DNA from: Nematocida homosporus
Taxonomy: Eukaryota; Microsporidia
NCBI RefSeq assembly: GCF_024244095.1
Contig: NW_026250686.1
Span: 124,001 to 188,000, forward strand
DNA: 64,000 nt
Direction: 5' to 3'
The notes under the pieces were generated by a model that was not told where the DNA came from, searched no databases, and worked only from the letters and a program-made list of their open reading frames with translations. The translations under genes were made by a program, and so were the position numbers. Of this stretch, positions 43,362 to 51,144 are shown in pieces. The stretch's first letter is position 1, and each line of letters opens with the position of its first letter.

Positions 43362-43778
43362 TCAATCGGAGATTAGGTGGTAGAGATGAGTCATTCGGCG
43401 GAGGATTGGAAAGTATCGGATGGAAGTAGTGAGAGAGTTAGTATATTCAGTAGTGGCAAAGACCCGTTTGTTTTGGAAAGCTAGATTTTGGAGGTAGTTA
43501 AGTCGTTGCTGGATTTCAGCGGGCGAGGCTTGGAAAGAAAAGATCCGATTAAGAATAATAGTTGATTCGGGGATAGGTTGAGTAAGAATAGTACTGAGTG
43601 CTTCAGGTAGAACATGAACTAAACGAAGAGAAGAAGGAAGTTCATTAGGACATGGTTCAATTGGCAGAAAGTATTCACATTCTAAATCAATCAACAGAAT
43701 ATCAGTCTTAGGAGGAAAGAGAGAAAGAAGAGAATAAACTGTCTGGCCTATCCCAATCACAACAATAGCAACTTCCAT
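43362..43778 (-). CDS. unknown protein, possible degenerate ATPase/Rossmann fold
   Basis: This 138-residue protein begins MEVAIVVIGIGQTVYSLLSL, then has LLIDLECEYF and STIILNRIFSF strands and a helix-loop-strand near RVFATTEYTNS. This alternation of beta strands and helices could be a Rossmann-like or RecA-like fold that has lost its P-loop, as in Rad51-paralogue or Shu-complex proteins, but no catalytic motif remains. No membrane segment is clear; the hydrophobic N-terminus is a buried strand rather than a signal. Codon use is ordinary. I cannot assign a function. Confidence 0.5.
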   Translation of the reverse strand: MEVAIVVIGIGQTVYSLLSLFPPKTDILLIDLECEYFLPIEPCPNELPSSLRLVHVLPEALSTILTQPIPESTIILNRIFSFQASPAEIQQRLNYLQNLAFQNKRVFATTEYTNSLTTSIRYFPILRRMTHLYHLISD

Positions 43779-44353
43779 TCAAGGACTAAAGATAGAAAAA
43801 GTAAAGATACAAAATTGAGTTAGTTTGAGTTAAGTTGAGTTAAGTTGAGTTGAGTTGGTAGTTGAGTTAAGTTAAGTTAAGTTGAGTTGGTAGTTGGGTG
43901 AGTTTGTGTTGTGTTGTGTTAAGTTGAGTTGATGTGAGGTGGGATATGATAGGAGATACCATTTAAATGACAATGTAACAACTAGATAGCAAACTGTGAT
44001 ATCTATAAGATAGCCAAGACCAATTAACATAATACTAACTCAACATAATACTAACTCAACATAATACTAACTCAACTTAACTCAATATAATACTAACTCA
44101 AGCAAGTACACTTTTTATTAACAAGACACACTTTTACTAAGATAAGATAAGATAAGATCAAAAAAGTAATCATATCAACAAAGTCAAGAAAGACTTTCCC
44201 TATTAAACATAACAAGACAAACTAACTAGAGTGTTTTATTGAATAAGTCAATGAGTTAAGTTAAGTTAAGTTAAGTTTAGTATTGAGATACGATTTGGTA
44301 TCAGATACTAACTCCACCTAACTCAACCTTCACCCAACTCAATCCAAACCCAA
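43779..44353. other. 575-bp intergenic gap, GT and AC tracts
   Basis: About 43815-43935 is GT-rich (GTTGAGTTAAGTTGAGTT), and 44035-44110 is AC-rich with ACTCAACATAATACTA repeats; both are simple sequence. No gene or RNA is recognised. Confidence 0.65.
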
Positions 44354-45160
44354 CTACAAACTCATTCCTAATTCGTGCAACTTCTCCTGGACCTTCTCCA
44401 TCGTATTCTCTGGTGAAGTAACCGTTGTACCTACCACTCGTTCATCCCGGGCAATCTCAAAATCATTCCCACCCTCTTGAGTCATATCTCCAAAGAAATA
44501 GATCTTATCTATTCCTTCCTTTTCTAAATGCGATAAACAGTACGTCTTGTCCCAACCTTTTGGAAATATATCAATAGATATCTCTCCCCCAATCGAAAAA
44601 GTCAACTCTGGAAACTCCCGACTTAATTCCGCCACTAAACCCGCCCTTATCCCTCTTTCCTTATCCAAAGCCGCAAAAGCCTTCCTCTCCGCCTGACTAC
44701 AAGATCTACCAATAGGAGATACATTCAAAATACAGTTCCGATACTCAATAAAAGTCCCTCTTTTCACCGGTAAATCTATCTCAGATAAGCATTTCAAAAT
44801 CTTATTAACCAACCGCAAATGTTCCTCCTCACCAACCGCTCCTATATAACTCTGAGCCGAAACTTCAACTCCATTCTTAATGTAATGCAACCCATTCTCC
44901 GGGAAGCAATAATCAAACATCTGCAAACACTCACTCCCTAACTGCTCCTTCTGCTTCTCTAAATCCGACCCCCCAACAAACCCCACCAAAACCTTACACC
45001 TTAACTTAGCCAAAAATCGCACCATCTCCCTTTTAACTTCACCCCGAGAGGCAGTTAACGTCCCATCTACATCAAACAAAAACAAAATCTTTCCATTTCG
45101 GCACTCACCCTCACTTTTTCCTCCACATAAATTTACAGTCCTACTACTACTACTAGCCAT
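44354..45160 (-). CDS. SEC53: phosphomannomutase
   Basis: This 268-residue HAD-family enzyme converts mannose-6-phosphate to mannose-1-phosphate for GDP-mannose, used in glycans and GPI anchors. The catalytic motif I is LFLFDVDGTLT (both Asp present; usual DVDGTLT). Others are VGFVGGSDLEKQKEQLG, DYCFPENGLHYIKNG, FIEYRNCILNVSPIGR with the substrate Arg, SIDIFPKGWDKTYCL and the motif IV FFGDMTQEGGNDFEI. Length is normal. Its start codon is 50 bases from the divergent eS1 gene. With Alg7 in the same window, it points to a working sugar-nucleotide supply. Confidence 0.93.
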   Translation of the reverse strand: MASSSSRTVNLCGGKSEGECRNGKILFLFDVDGTLTASRGEVKREMVRFLAKLRCKVLVGFVGGSDLEKQKEQLGSECLQMFDYCFPENGLHYIKNGVEVSAQSYIGAVGEEEHLRLVNKILKCLSEIDLPVKRGTFIEYRNCILNVSPIGRSCSQAERKAFAALDKERGIRAGLVAELSREFPELTFSIGGEISIDIFPKGWDKTYCLSHLEKEGIDKIYFFGDMTQEGGNDFEIARDERVVGTTVTSPENTMEKVQEKLHELGMSL

Positions 45161-45210
45161 TTAATTACAACAAACTACTACTAAATTTTTTTTAACCCTA
45201 GCAACAAACC
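45161..45210. promoter_or_regulatory. 50-bp divergent promoter region (PMM and eS1)
   Basis: Between the two ATGs lie TTAATTACAACAAACTACTA then CTAAATTTTTTTTAACCC. It is strongly AT-rich with a run of eight T. Because the gap is 50 bases, both genes must use overlapping promoter sequence. Confidence 0.6.
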
Positions 45211-46014
45211 ATGGCAGGCAAAGGCAAAGCAAAAGTTTCATCCGTCACTTCTAAAATGAAGTCCAAAAAGTTGCGATCCAAAAAGTCAGCCGATACAATG
45301 GAAAAGAAAGAGTTTTACAATTTAGTCCTCCCCAGCTTTTTAGGTCCAAAAGAAGCCGGTCTTACCTTCATAGATAAGAGTCAAGGGACTTACTACGCCC
45401 CAGATGCACTTAAAGGCCGTACCTTTGAGGTCAATCAAGCCGATTTAGGTCTTAATAGTACTACTACTACTACTACTACTACTACTAGTGAAGGAGATCA
45501 ACAGGCTATTAGGAAGTTTAAGTTTGTAGTGGAAGGAGTTAGAGGTAAAGATGCGATGAGTAGTTTTTATGGGATGGAATTGATAAGCGATAAGATCAAA
45601 AGTATTCCTAAGAAATGGCATACTTTAATTGAAGCCTGTTTAAAGGTAGAGACTTCAGATGGTTACTTATTAAGAGTCTTTACTATTGCTAATACTAAGC
45701 GTAAGCCTAAGGCAGTTAAGAAGAACTGTTATGCGAGTTTAGCTCAAGTTAAAGCGATAAGACAGATAATCTTTAAGATCATTGCTGAAGAGTTAGAGGG
45801 ATGTTCTATTCAGGAGGTGATGAAGAAGTTAATGGGGGAGAGTATTGGGAGTCGTATTGAGCAGGAGACGTTGCGTATTTATCCGTTGCAAAGTTGTCAT
45901 GTGAAGAAGGTGAAGGTAGTGAAACGACCGAAGGTGGAAGAGGGTCAGTATGACAGTAAGCAGAGGAGTAAACGGGTGGACATGGTGGCAGACGTACCAT
46001 GTGCAGCTGAATAA
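45211..46014 (+). CDS. RPS1: 40S ribosomal protein eS1 (RPS3A) with a poly-Thr insert
   Basis: This 267-residue protein belongs to the eS1/S3Ae family: basic N-terminus (MAGKGKAKVSSVTSKMKSKK), YNLVLPSFLGPKEAGLTFID, LKGRTFEVNQADLGL, FKFVVEGVRGKDAMSSFYGM, WHTLIEACLKVETSDGYLLR and VKAIRQIIFKIIAEELEG. Between DLGLN and the following strand, ten consecutive Thr residues (84-93) are encoded by a run of ACT codons at about 45460-45489. It has a C-terminal SKQRSKRVDMVADVPCAAE. Such a homopolymer in a ribosomal protein is unusual; it lies in a surface loop by homology (inference). The stop TAA lies inside AATAAA (46010-46015). Confidence 0.93.
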   Translation: MAGKGKAKVSSVTSKMKSKKLRSKKSADTMEKKEFYNLVLPSFLGPKEAGLTFIDKSQGTYYAPDALKGRTFEVNQADLGLNSTTTTTTTTTSEGDQQAIRKFKFVVEGVRGKDAMSSFYGMELISDKIKSIPKKWHTLIEACLKVETSDGYLLRVFTIANTKRKPKAVKKNCYASLAQVKAIRQIIFKIIAEELEGCSIQEVMKKLMGESIGSRIEQETLRIYPLQSCHVKKVKVVKRPKVEEGQYDSKQRSKRVDMVADVPCAAE

Positions 46015-46263
46015 AGCATCTATTACGTTTTAATTATTAGTGTATTTAGATTGGGTTGGGTTGGTTTTTGATTTAGATAAGATATGGTTGTGTTGTGTTT
46101 TTGATTTCGTATTTAGATAAGATATGGTTTGGTTTTGATTTGGTTTAGTTTTTGATTTCGTATTTAGATATTAAAAAATTAAGTTATCTACTTATCTATT
46201 AAGTTACTGATGATCTACTTAACTCAGACTAGATGTAGGACATAATAAAAAGTTCATCTTAAC
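46015..46263. other. 249-bp GT-rich intergenic sequence before repeat copy B
   Basis: It is built from TTTTGATTTCGTATTTAGATAAGATATGG words that occur three times between 46070 and 46165. No gene is seen. Confidence 0.5.
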
Positions 46264-46675
46264 TAATACGTATTCTATTAAAGATAGTACTTGTTGAATA
46301 GGTGTTGAGGTTGTCTATTGAGTGAGTAATGGTTGAGTTGAAATAAGATGACGTCATATTAAGTTGGTGTTAGATTGGTTTAGTAGTAAGTAGTGTAGTA
46401 TTAAGTAGTGTAGTACTAAGTAGTGTAATAGTGTAGTACTAAGTAGTAAGTAGTGTAGTACTAAGTAGTAAGTAGTGTAGTACTAAGTAGTGTAATAGTA
46501 AGTAGTAAGTAGTATAGTACTAAGTAGTAAGTAGTAAGTAGTATAGTACTAAGTAGTGTAATAGTGTAGTGCTAAGTAGTGTAATAGTCAGTAGTAATCA
46601 GAGTAGTATTGAGTAGTGTAGTACTGAGTAGTAGCTGACTAGTAATCAGAGTAGTATTATGGTGGTATTTGGTGG
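46264..46675 (+). repeat. dispersed intergenic repeat family, copy B, with long VNTR
   Basis: It begins TAATACGTATTCTATTAAAG (identical over 30 bases to copy C at 60003). The palindrome TGACGTCA is at 46349-46356, exactly 85 bases from the start as in copy C. TTGGTGTTAGATTGG follows, then from about 46381 to 46640 a variable tandem array of AAGTAGTGTAGTACT units (many with small changes), then GTAGCTGACTAGTAATCAGA (46631-46650). No coding potential is seen. Confidence 0.85.
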
Positions 46676-46885
46676 CAGTTGGATTAAGACAGTACACTAC
46701 ACTAATACTAAACTTAACTCAACTCAACTCAATACTCAACTCAATACTAAACTCAATAGAATGATGATAAGGTAGAGTTCGTAGTGGTAATGAGGTAGAA
46801 TTCAAATATAAGTAGGTTTGGGTTGGGATGAGTAGAGGTGGGTATAAATAGGTTGTGATAAGATAAATAAGAAGAGAGATAAGAG
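46676..46885. other. 210-bp AC then GT intergenic sequence
   Basis: It contains CAACTCAATACTCAAC repeats and GGGTTGGGATGAGTAGAG near the start of the next gene. No feature is recognised. Confidence 0.5.
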
Positions 46886-47185
46886 ATGATTTTCAAAAGA
46901 TTAGCTGAAAAGATAGAGAGTCATCGGATGGAAGATCTAGTCTTTTTAAAAGCAAGACAGGAAGTCTTACTAGTCTTTATAGCTAAGTATATGAAGAGAG
47001 TGCAGATATCAGCTTATGAGTATAGAATAGGGGTGGTTTGGGGTAGCAAAAGATTATGGCTGGCTTATTTTGGTAAGGCATGGGGTAGAGAGATTAATAA
47101 GGGACAAAAAGTAGAAGTAATAGGTAAGTTAGTAGAGATAGATAAGAAAAAAACATTCTTATCTTTTTATCTAAAAATAGTATAA
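46886..47185 (+). CDS. small protein, possibly OB-fold, unknown
   Basis: This 99-residue protein starts at ATG 46886. It begins with a basic helix (IFKRLAEKIESHRM) and the rest alternates hydrophobic and basic residues with an OB-like strand pattern (VVWGSKRLWLAYFGKAWGRE, then KGQKVEVIGKLVEIDKKKTF). The G-x-V-V-W and the K-x-V-x-V-x-G-K-L strands look like a small OB fold of the kind in RPA3, Stn1/Ten1 or Rmi2. I cannot assign it further. It is flanked on the left by repeat copy B and on the right by the second repeat element (47274-47346), which makes it a candidate cargo or host gene of that repeat system (inference). Confidence 0.55.
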   Translation: MIFKRLAEKIESHRMEDLVFLKARQEVLLVFIAKYMKRVQISAYEYRIGVVWGSKRLWLAYFGKAWGREINKGQKVEVIGKLVEIDKKKTFLSFYLKIV

Positions 47186-47273
47186 TATTAAGTTGAGTTA
47201 AGTTAAGTTAAGATTGTGTTGGTATTGTGTTGGTATTAAGTTAAGATTGAGTTAAGATAAGATTATATTGGTA

Positions 47274-47346
47274 TGACGTCATATCAAATCCCAACTCAAA
47301 CCAACTCAATAGTAACTGGTATTATTAAAATTTAAGTATGACGTCA
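47274..47346 (+). repeat. second repeat element bounded by TGACGTCA, copy B
   Basis: The 73-base segment begins TGACGTCATATCAAATCCC (47274) and ends ATTATTAAAATTTAAGTATGACGTCA, with TGACGTCA at 47274-47281 and 47339-47346. The copy at 42891-42971 shares both ends. It lies 89 bases after the stop of the 99-residue gene. Confidence 0.75.
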
Positions 47347-47663
47347 TAATGTTGTCTACATTCAATAAATGGGTTAGTATGTTGTATTGAGTTGGTATTA
47401 GGTTGATATTGAGTTGGTATTGAGTTAGTAGAAGTTAAGTTATCTAATTACTTATCAGTTGTTATTTTATTATGTAGATATACGTTATTTGCCATCTAGT
47501 TACTAGTTATGATTATGTAGATATACGAGTCAAAACATAACATAGTCAACTACTAACACAACCCAATCTAATCTAAACCCAATCTAATCTAAATACTAAA
47601 TCAAATAAAAACCAAAACCAAATCTTATCTTTGAACAATAAATTGGCTAGTTGTAAATTTTTT
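47347..47663. other. 317-bp intergenic gap before Utp13
   Basis: It is GT-rich to about 47440, then AT-rich, then AC-rich (CTAATCTAAACCC) from about 47545. Just before the start ATG is AAATTTTTT. Confidence 0.55.
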
Positions 47664-49979
47664 ATGGAAGAATTAGCACCATTAGTTAAGATACGGCCTA
47701 TTTACGATGGAGTGGGTTTAGCAGTTACTGATAAGCTTATCTTTAGTTCTTTTGATTGTGAAATGATTATTACTGATAAGAAAAATCAAATAATCATTGA
47801 AGAAGTACTTTTATCTAGTGCAATTGAAGGTTTAGTTGTTGTGCCAGCCCGTAATACAGTAGTGATAGCTACAACCGGTGGAATACTTTATCAATATTTC
47901 TTATCTGAAAAAAGATTAGAATATTTGTTAAAAGGTTCTTGGGTGGTTAAACAAATAATTTTGATTGAAGATAAGATAGTTTTAGGTACAGCAGATGGTT
48001 TAGTTATTTTGATTGATTTAGAGTCTAAAGGTATTTTACTTAAGAGAGCAGTTGATAGTTCTGTTTCAGCTTTAAGTCCTTTTACTTGGAGTAGTAAGAA
48101 GAGAACTTATGGATCAAGTCGGTTGAGTTTAGCTGTTGGTACTATCTTAGGTAATTTAACAATTTTTGATATGCAAACTGGTCAGACTCAATACGAAGTA
48201 AGTAGTGCTCATAGTATGAGTATTACTTGGATCGATGGGTTTAAAGATCTTATCTTTACAAGTAGTTCTGATGGTACTTTGATAAGACATAAGATAGGAG
48301 AAGTACCTAAAGTACGTGAATTAGGCTATAATATACGTGATGCTTTACTGATTAATGAAGAGATAGTAGTAGTAGGAGATGGAAGTACTTTAGAGTACTT
48401 AGATCTAGATTTAGAGGGAAGGAGAAGAGTAGAGGTTGAAGGAGTAGGAGGAGTAGTGGTTGGTCTGGGGTTAGTCTTGGGTGGTGAAGGAGAAGAGTTA
48501 GTTCTACGTACGGAAGAGAATGATATTGTTGTTGGAGTTAGTTTAGTAGTGAATGGAGTTAGTTTAGTATTGGGTGGTGATAAGATTGAGTTGAGTAGAG
48601 ATAAGAATGGAGTGAGTGATAAGATTGAGGTGAGTGATAAGATTGGAGTAGGTAAGTTTAAGGTGGAGTTGAGTTTGGTGGGGGATAATGATGAAATAAC
48701 GGATATTTTGGTTTTGGATGAGTTGGTTGTTTTGGCTACTAATAGTTGTTGGTTAAGAGTTTTATCTAAGCAAAATTATTTAGATATGACGAAAAGTTTT
48801 GATTTTACTGATGGTATCTCTAAAAAAATTATAATGAGTTGTGCGGCTGAATTTATACGTACACCTAATAAGGAGTGTTCTTTGTGCTTATTTTCTTATG
48901 GTGATTTTGTTTTTGCTGGTAGTAAAGATGGTTATATTAATGTATTTACTGGTGGTAAGAGTAACAAACTTGTTTGGCAATCTAATCTTACTCAAAATTT
49001 AACTAGTTCAAAAGCAGTAACGGCTTTATCTATGCATAAAGATGTTTTACTAGCTGGATTTGAAGATGGACTAGTTAAAGGTTGGCAGTTAGTTAGTAGT
49101 ACTGGTTCTACTCCATCTCAGTTTATTCATTTGTTTTCTAGTGCCCCTGCTCTATCTGAGATAACAGGTTTAGTTGTTTTACATAAGTCTATCTTAGTTA
49201 GTTCAAAACAAAAAGATCTTTGTTGCTTATCTTTAACTGGTGCTATTAAACCTAGCTTATCAGGACATAAAAAAGGTCTTTGGTCTTTAGATAGTAATAA
49301 TGATATCTTACTTAGTGCTTCGGCTGATAAGACTGTTCGTTTATGGAAAGATAGTAGTTGCACTAAAATCTACCAACATAATACTTCAGTTATCAAAGCT
49401 ATCTTAACTAGTCGAGTTATTACAGCTACTGCTGATGGAGTAGTAAGAGTCTGGGATAGTAGTAAAGAGAAGGAGTTAGCAGCCTTACGGATTGCTGAGT
49501 CAAAACACGATCGGATTTGGAGTATTAAAGAGATGGAGGGAGATAAGTACTTGGCTAGTGCTGGGGGTACACTTTATCTCATTCAGGATAATACTTTAGC
49601 TATGGAAAAGATGAAAGAACAAAAACAAAGAGAGGCTTATCTTATCAAAGAACAAGCTAAAAGTTTAATGCAAAAACATTTTTATTTAGAAGCTGCTATC
49701 AAATATTTTGAAATTGATGATAAAAAAGGGTTAAAATCAGCAATCAAAAATATTGATAAAAAAACAGATTTATCTCCTCTTATCTCTGCTATGGCTACTA
49801 ATCAAAAACAAGCTTTAAACTATCTTATGCAATGGGCACGTACTCCGCAACTCTACTCGACTGCCAGCCGCCTCCTACAAGTCATTCTTATCCAGCGCTG
49901 GTCTATTCTACCCCAGCAAGCCCAAGAACTAGCTGTTATCTTAGCCAGAACAGCCGAGATAATCAATGAGGCCTATTAA
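47664..49979 (+). CDS. UTP13: Utp13-like WD40 protein of the SSU processome
   Basis: The start at ATG 47664 (MEELAPLVKIRPIYDG) gives 771 residues. Repeated WD40-like units with GH or SA starts run through residues about 10-660 (for example VVTATADGVVRVWDSSKEKE-type and SASADKTVRLWKDSS), enough for two seven-bladed propellers, though several blades are degenerate. A Gly/Val/Glu-rich insert near 245-340 is encoded in GT-skewed DNA. The C-terminal about 110 residues (KHFYLEAAIKYFEIDDKKGL, LQVILIQRW) match the helical Utp13 C-terminal domain. Utp13/TBL3 is part of the UtpB module that processes 18S rRNA with the U3 snoRNP. The C-terminal domain plus twin propellers makes this call good; Utp12 or Pwp2 are close relatives and alternatives. 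Confidence 0.72.
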   Translation: MEELAPLVKIRPIYDGVGLAVTDKLIFSSFDCEMIITDKKNQIIIEEVLLSSAIEGLVVVPARNTVVIATTGGILYQYFLSEKRLEYLLKGSWVVKQIILIEDKIVLGTADGLVILIDLESKGILLKRAVDSSVSALSPFTWSSKKRTYGSSRLSLAVGTILGNLTIFDMQTGQTQYEVSSAHSMSITWIDGFKDLIFTSSSDGTLIRHKIGEVPKVRELGYNIRDALLINEEIVVVGDGSTLEYLDLDLEGRRRVEVEGVGGVVVGLGLVLGGEGEELVLRTEENDIVVGVSLVVNGVSLVLGGDKIELSRDKNGVSDKIEVSDKIGVGKFKVELSLVGDNDEITDILVLDELVVLATNSCWLRVLSKQNYLDMTKSFDFTDGISKKIIMSCAAEFIRTPNKECSLCLFSYGDFVFAGSKDGYINVFTGGKSNKLVWQSNLTQNLTSSKAVTALSMHKDVLLAGFEDGLVKGWQLVSSTGSTPSQFIHLFSSAPALSEITGLVVLHKSILVSSKQKDLCCLSLTGAIKPSLSGHKKGLWSLDSNNDILLSASADKTVRLWKDSSCTKIYQHNTSVIKAILTSRVITATADGVVRVWDSSKEKELAALRIAESKHDRIWSIKEMEGDKYLASAGGTLYLIQDNTLAMEKMKEQKQREAYLIKEQAKSLMQKHFYLEAAIKYFEIDDKKGLKSAIKNIDKKTDLSPLISAMATNQKQALNYLMQWARTPQLYSTASRLLQVILIQRWSILPQQAQELAVILARTAEIINEAY

Positions 49980-50374
49980 ATTGGAGTTAGATTTAGTTAT
50001 ATATTATGTTATGTGTTATGTTGTGTTTAGATAAGATAAGATACCAACTAGATAGGTACATAAATACCTTATCTCTATCTTATCTCAATCTTATCTTATC
50101 TCAACTTGTTTTATCTTATCTTATCTCAACTTAACTTATATCAACTCAACCACACCCCATCTTAACTTATCTTATCTCTATCCAACCCAATTCAACCACA
50201 CCCCATCTTAACTCAATATCAACTTATCTAAACAAAAACAAAACATACTTAGATAAGATAAAAAGACTAAATCAATTGCCTATTTATTAAAATGAGATAC
50301 CAATAAGATACTAATAAGATACCAATAAGATACTAATAAGATACTAAAGAGATACTAATAAGATATAACTTAAG
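49980..50374. repeat. 395-bp intergenic gap with an 11-bp tandem array
   Basis: About 49985-50030 is GT-rich; 50060-50240 is AC-rich (TTATCTTATCTCAACTT). From 50290 to 50366 seven 11-bp units of TAATAAGATAC (with CAATAAGATAC variants) run to within a few bases of the Srp40 stop. Each unit carries AATAA rather than AATAAA. Confidence 0.75.
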
Positions 50375-50584
50375 TTAATCTTCAAATTTAATGGACTTAA
50401 CTGAAGTATCTATTTGACCCAAACGATGTCCTCCTCTTTTCATCTTCCTTTTCTCTCGGTTGAAGTCTTTGCCTTTGTGCTTCTTTAATCTAATGGCTGA
50501 TCGACGAGAGTGTGGTAATAGATTGTCTGGTTCACTTCGCATAAGAAAATTTGCTAGGCTGGATTGGCTTGGCATTGATAACAA
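50375..50584 (-). CDS. SRP40: Srp40/Nopp140 C-terminal domain protein
   Basis: This 69-residue protein is essentially the SRP40 C-terminal domain: GKDFNREKRKMKRGGHRLGQ followed by IDTSVKSIKFED matches the family's GKDFRHEKTKKKRGSYRGGQI-type core and its SIKF ending. In full-length Srp40/Nopp140 this domain follows long acidic/basic repeats and acts with nucleolar snoRNPs; those repeats are missing. The ATG at 50584 overlaps the end of the upstream zinc-ribbon gene by 31 bases in another frame; later ATGs at 50575 or 50542 would shorten or remove the overlap. The family call rests on a strong match in the last 40 residues. Confidence 0.75.
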   Translation of the reverse strand: MLSMPSQSSLANFLMRSEPDNLLPHSRRSAIRLKKHKGKDFNREKRKMKRGGHRLGQIDTSVKSIKFED

Positions 50585-50847
50585 AACATATCAACCGATG
50601 GTAAGATATACTTACAAATTGGACATAGAATAAATTGAGTAGGTAGTTGGTTGTAGCAGTGAGAACAGGCTGGGTAGACTTTCATTCTTTTAACCTCTAA
50701 GATTTTGATTGTGAAGAGAGATAGCCAGATAGTATCTCTTCTGGCTATTACTTTAGATCTAGTTAAGCATAAAGGACAAAAGATCTGCTCTCCTTTCATA
50801 GATACTTCTTGCTTGGAATCTCTATTAACTCTACATAAGAGTCCCAT
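50554..50847 (-). CDS. small zinc-ribbon protein
   Basis: This 97-residue protein has four Cys pairs: FCPLC (residues 23-27), ACSHC (about 60-64), LCPICKY (74-80) and FCYQC (88-92), two likely zinc ribbons. The region before the second pair (RRDTIWLSLFTIKILEVKR) resembles the WFTLFFIPL block of one zinc-ribbon family of eukaryotic short proteins, so it could be membrane-associated. I do not recognise a named orthologue. Its 3' end overlaps the Srp40 start by 31 bases on the same strand in a different frame, or abuts it if that gene starts at a later ATG. Confidence 0.65.
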   Translation of the reverse strand: MGLLCRVNRDSKQEVSMKGEQIFCPLCLTRSKVIARRDTIWLSLFTIKILEVKRMKVYPACSHCYNQLPTQFILCPICKYILPSVDMFCYQCQANPA

Positions 50848-51144
50848 ATCTACATAACAAATAAGCCAAAATAGATATAAGTTTGTATTGAGTTGGGTTG
50901 AGGTGGGTTGGAGTGGGTTTATGTGAAGATTGAATTGAGTTGAGCTGTGCCAAGTTAATATGAAAGTAGAATGGCAATTAGAGACTGTTTCTACCGTAGA
51001 GATTTATTTTGGGATACAATCGATATCAAAGTAGATACTAAGACAATATAGTTGTCTGTTTTAAGTTGAGAATACATCTTATTGGGTTAGGGTGCTTAAC
51101 TCTGGTGGTGGTAGCGACTGGTGTAGATCTTGCTTTGAGATGGT

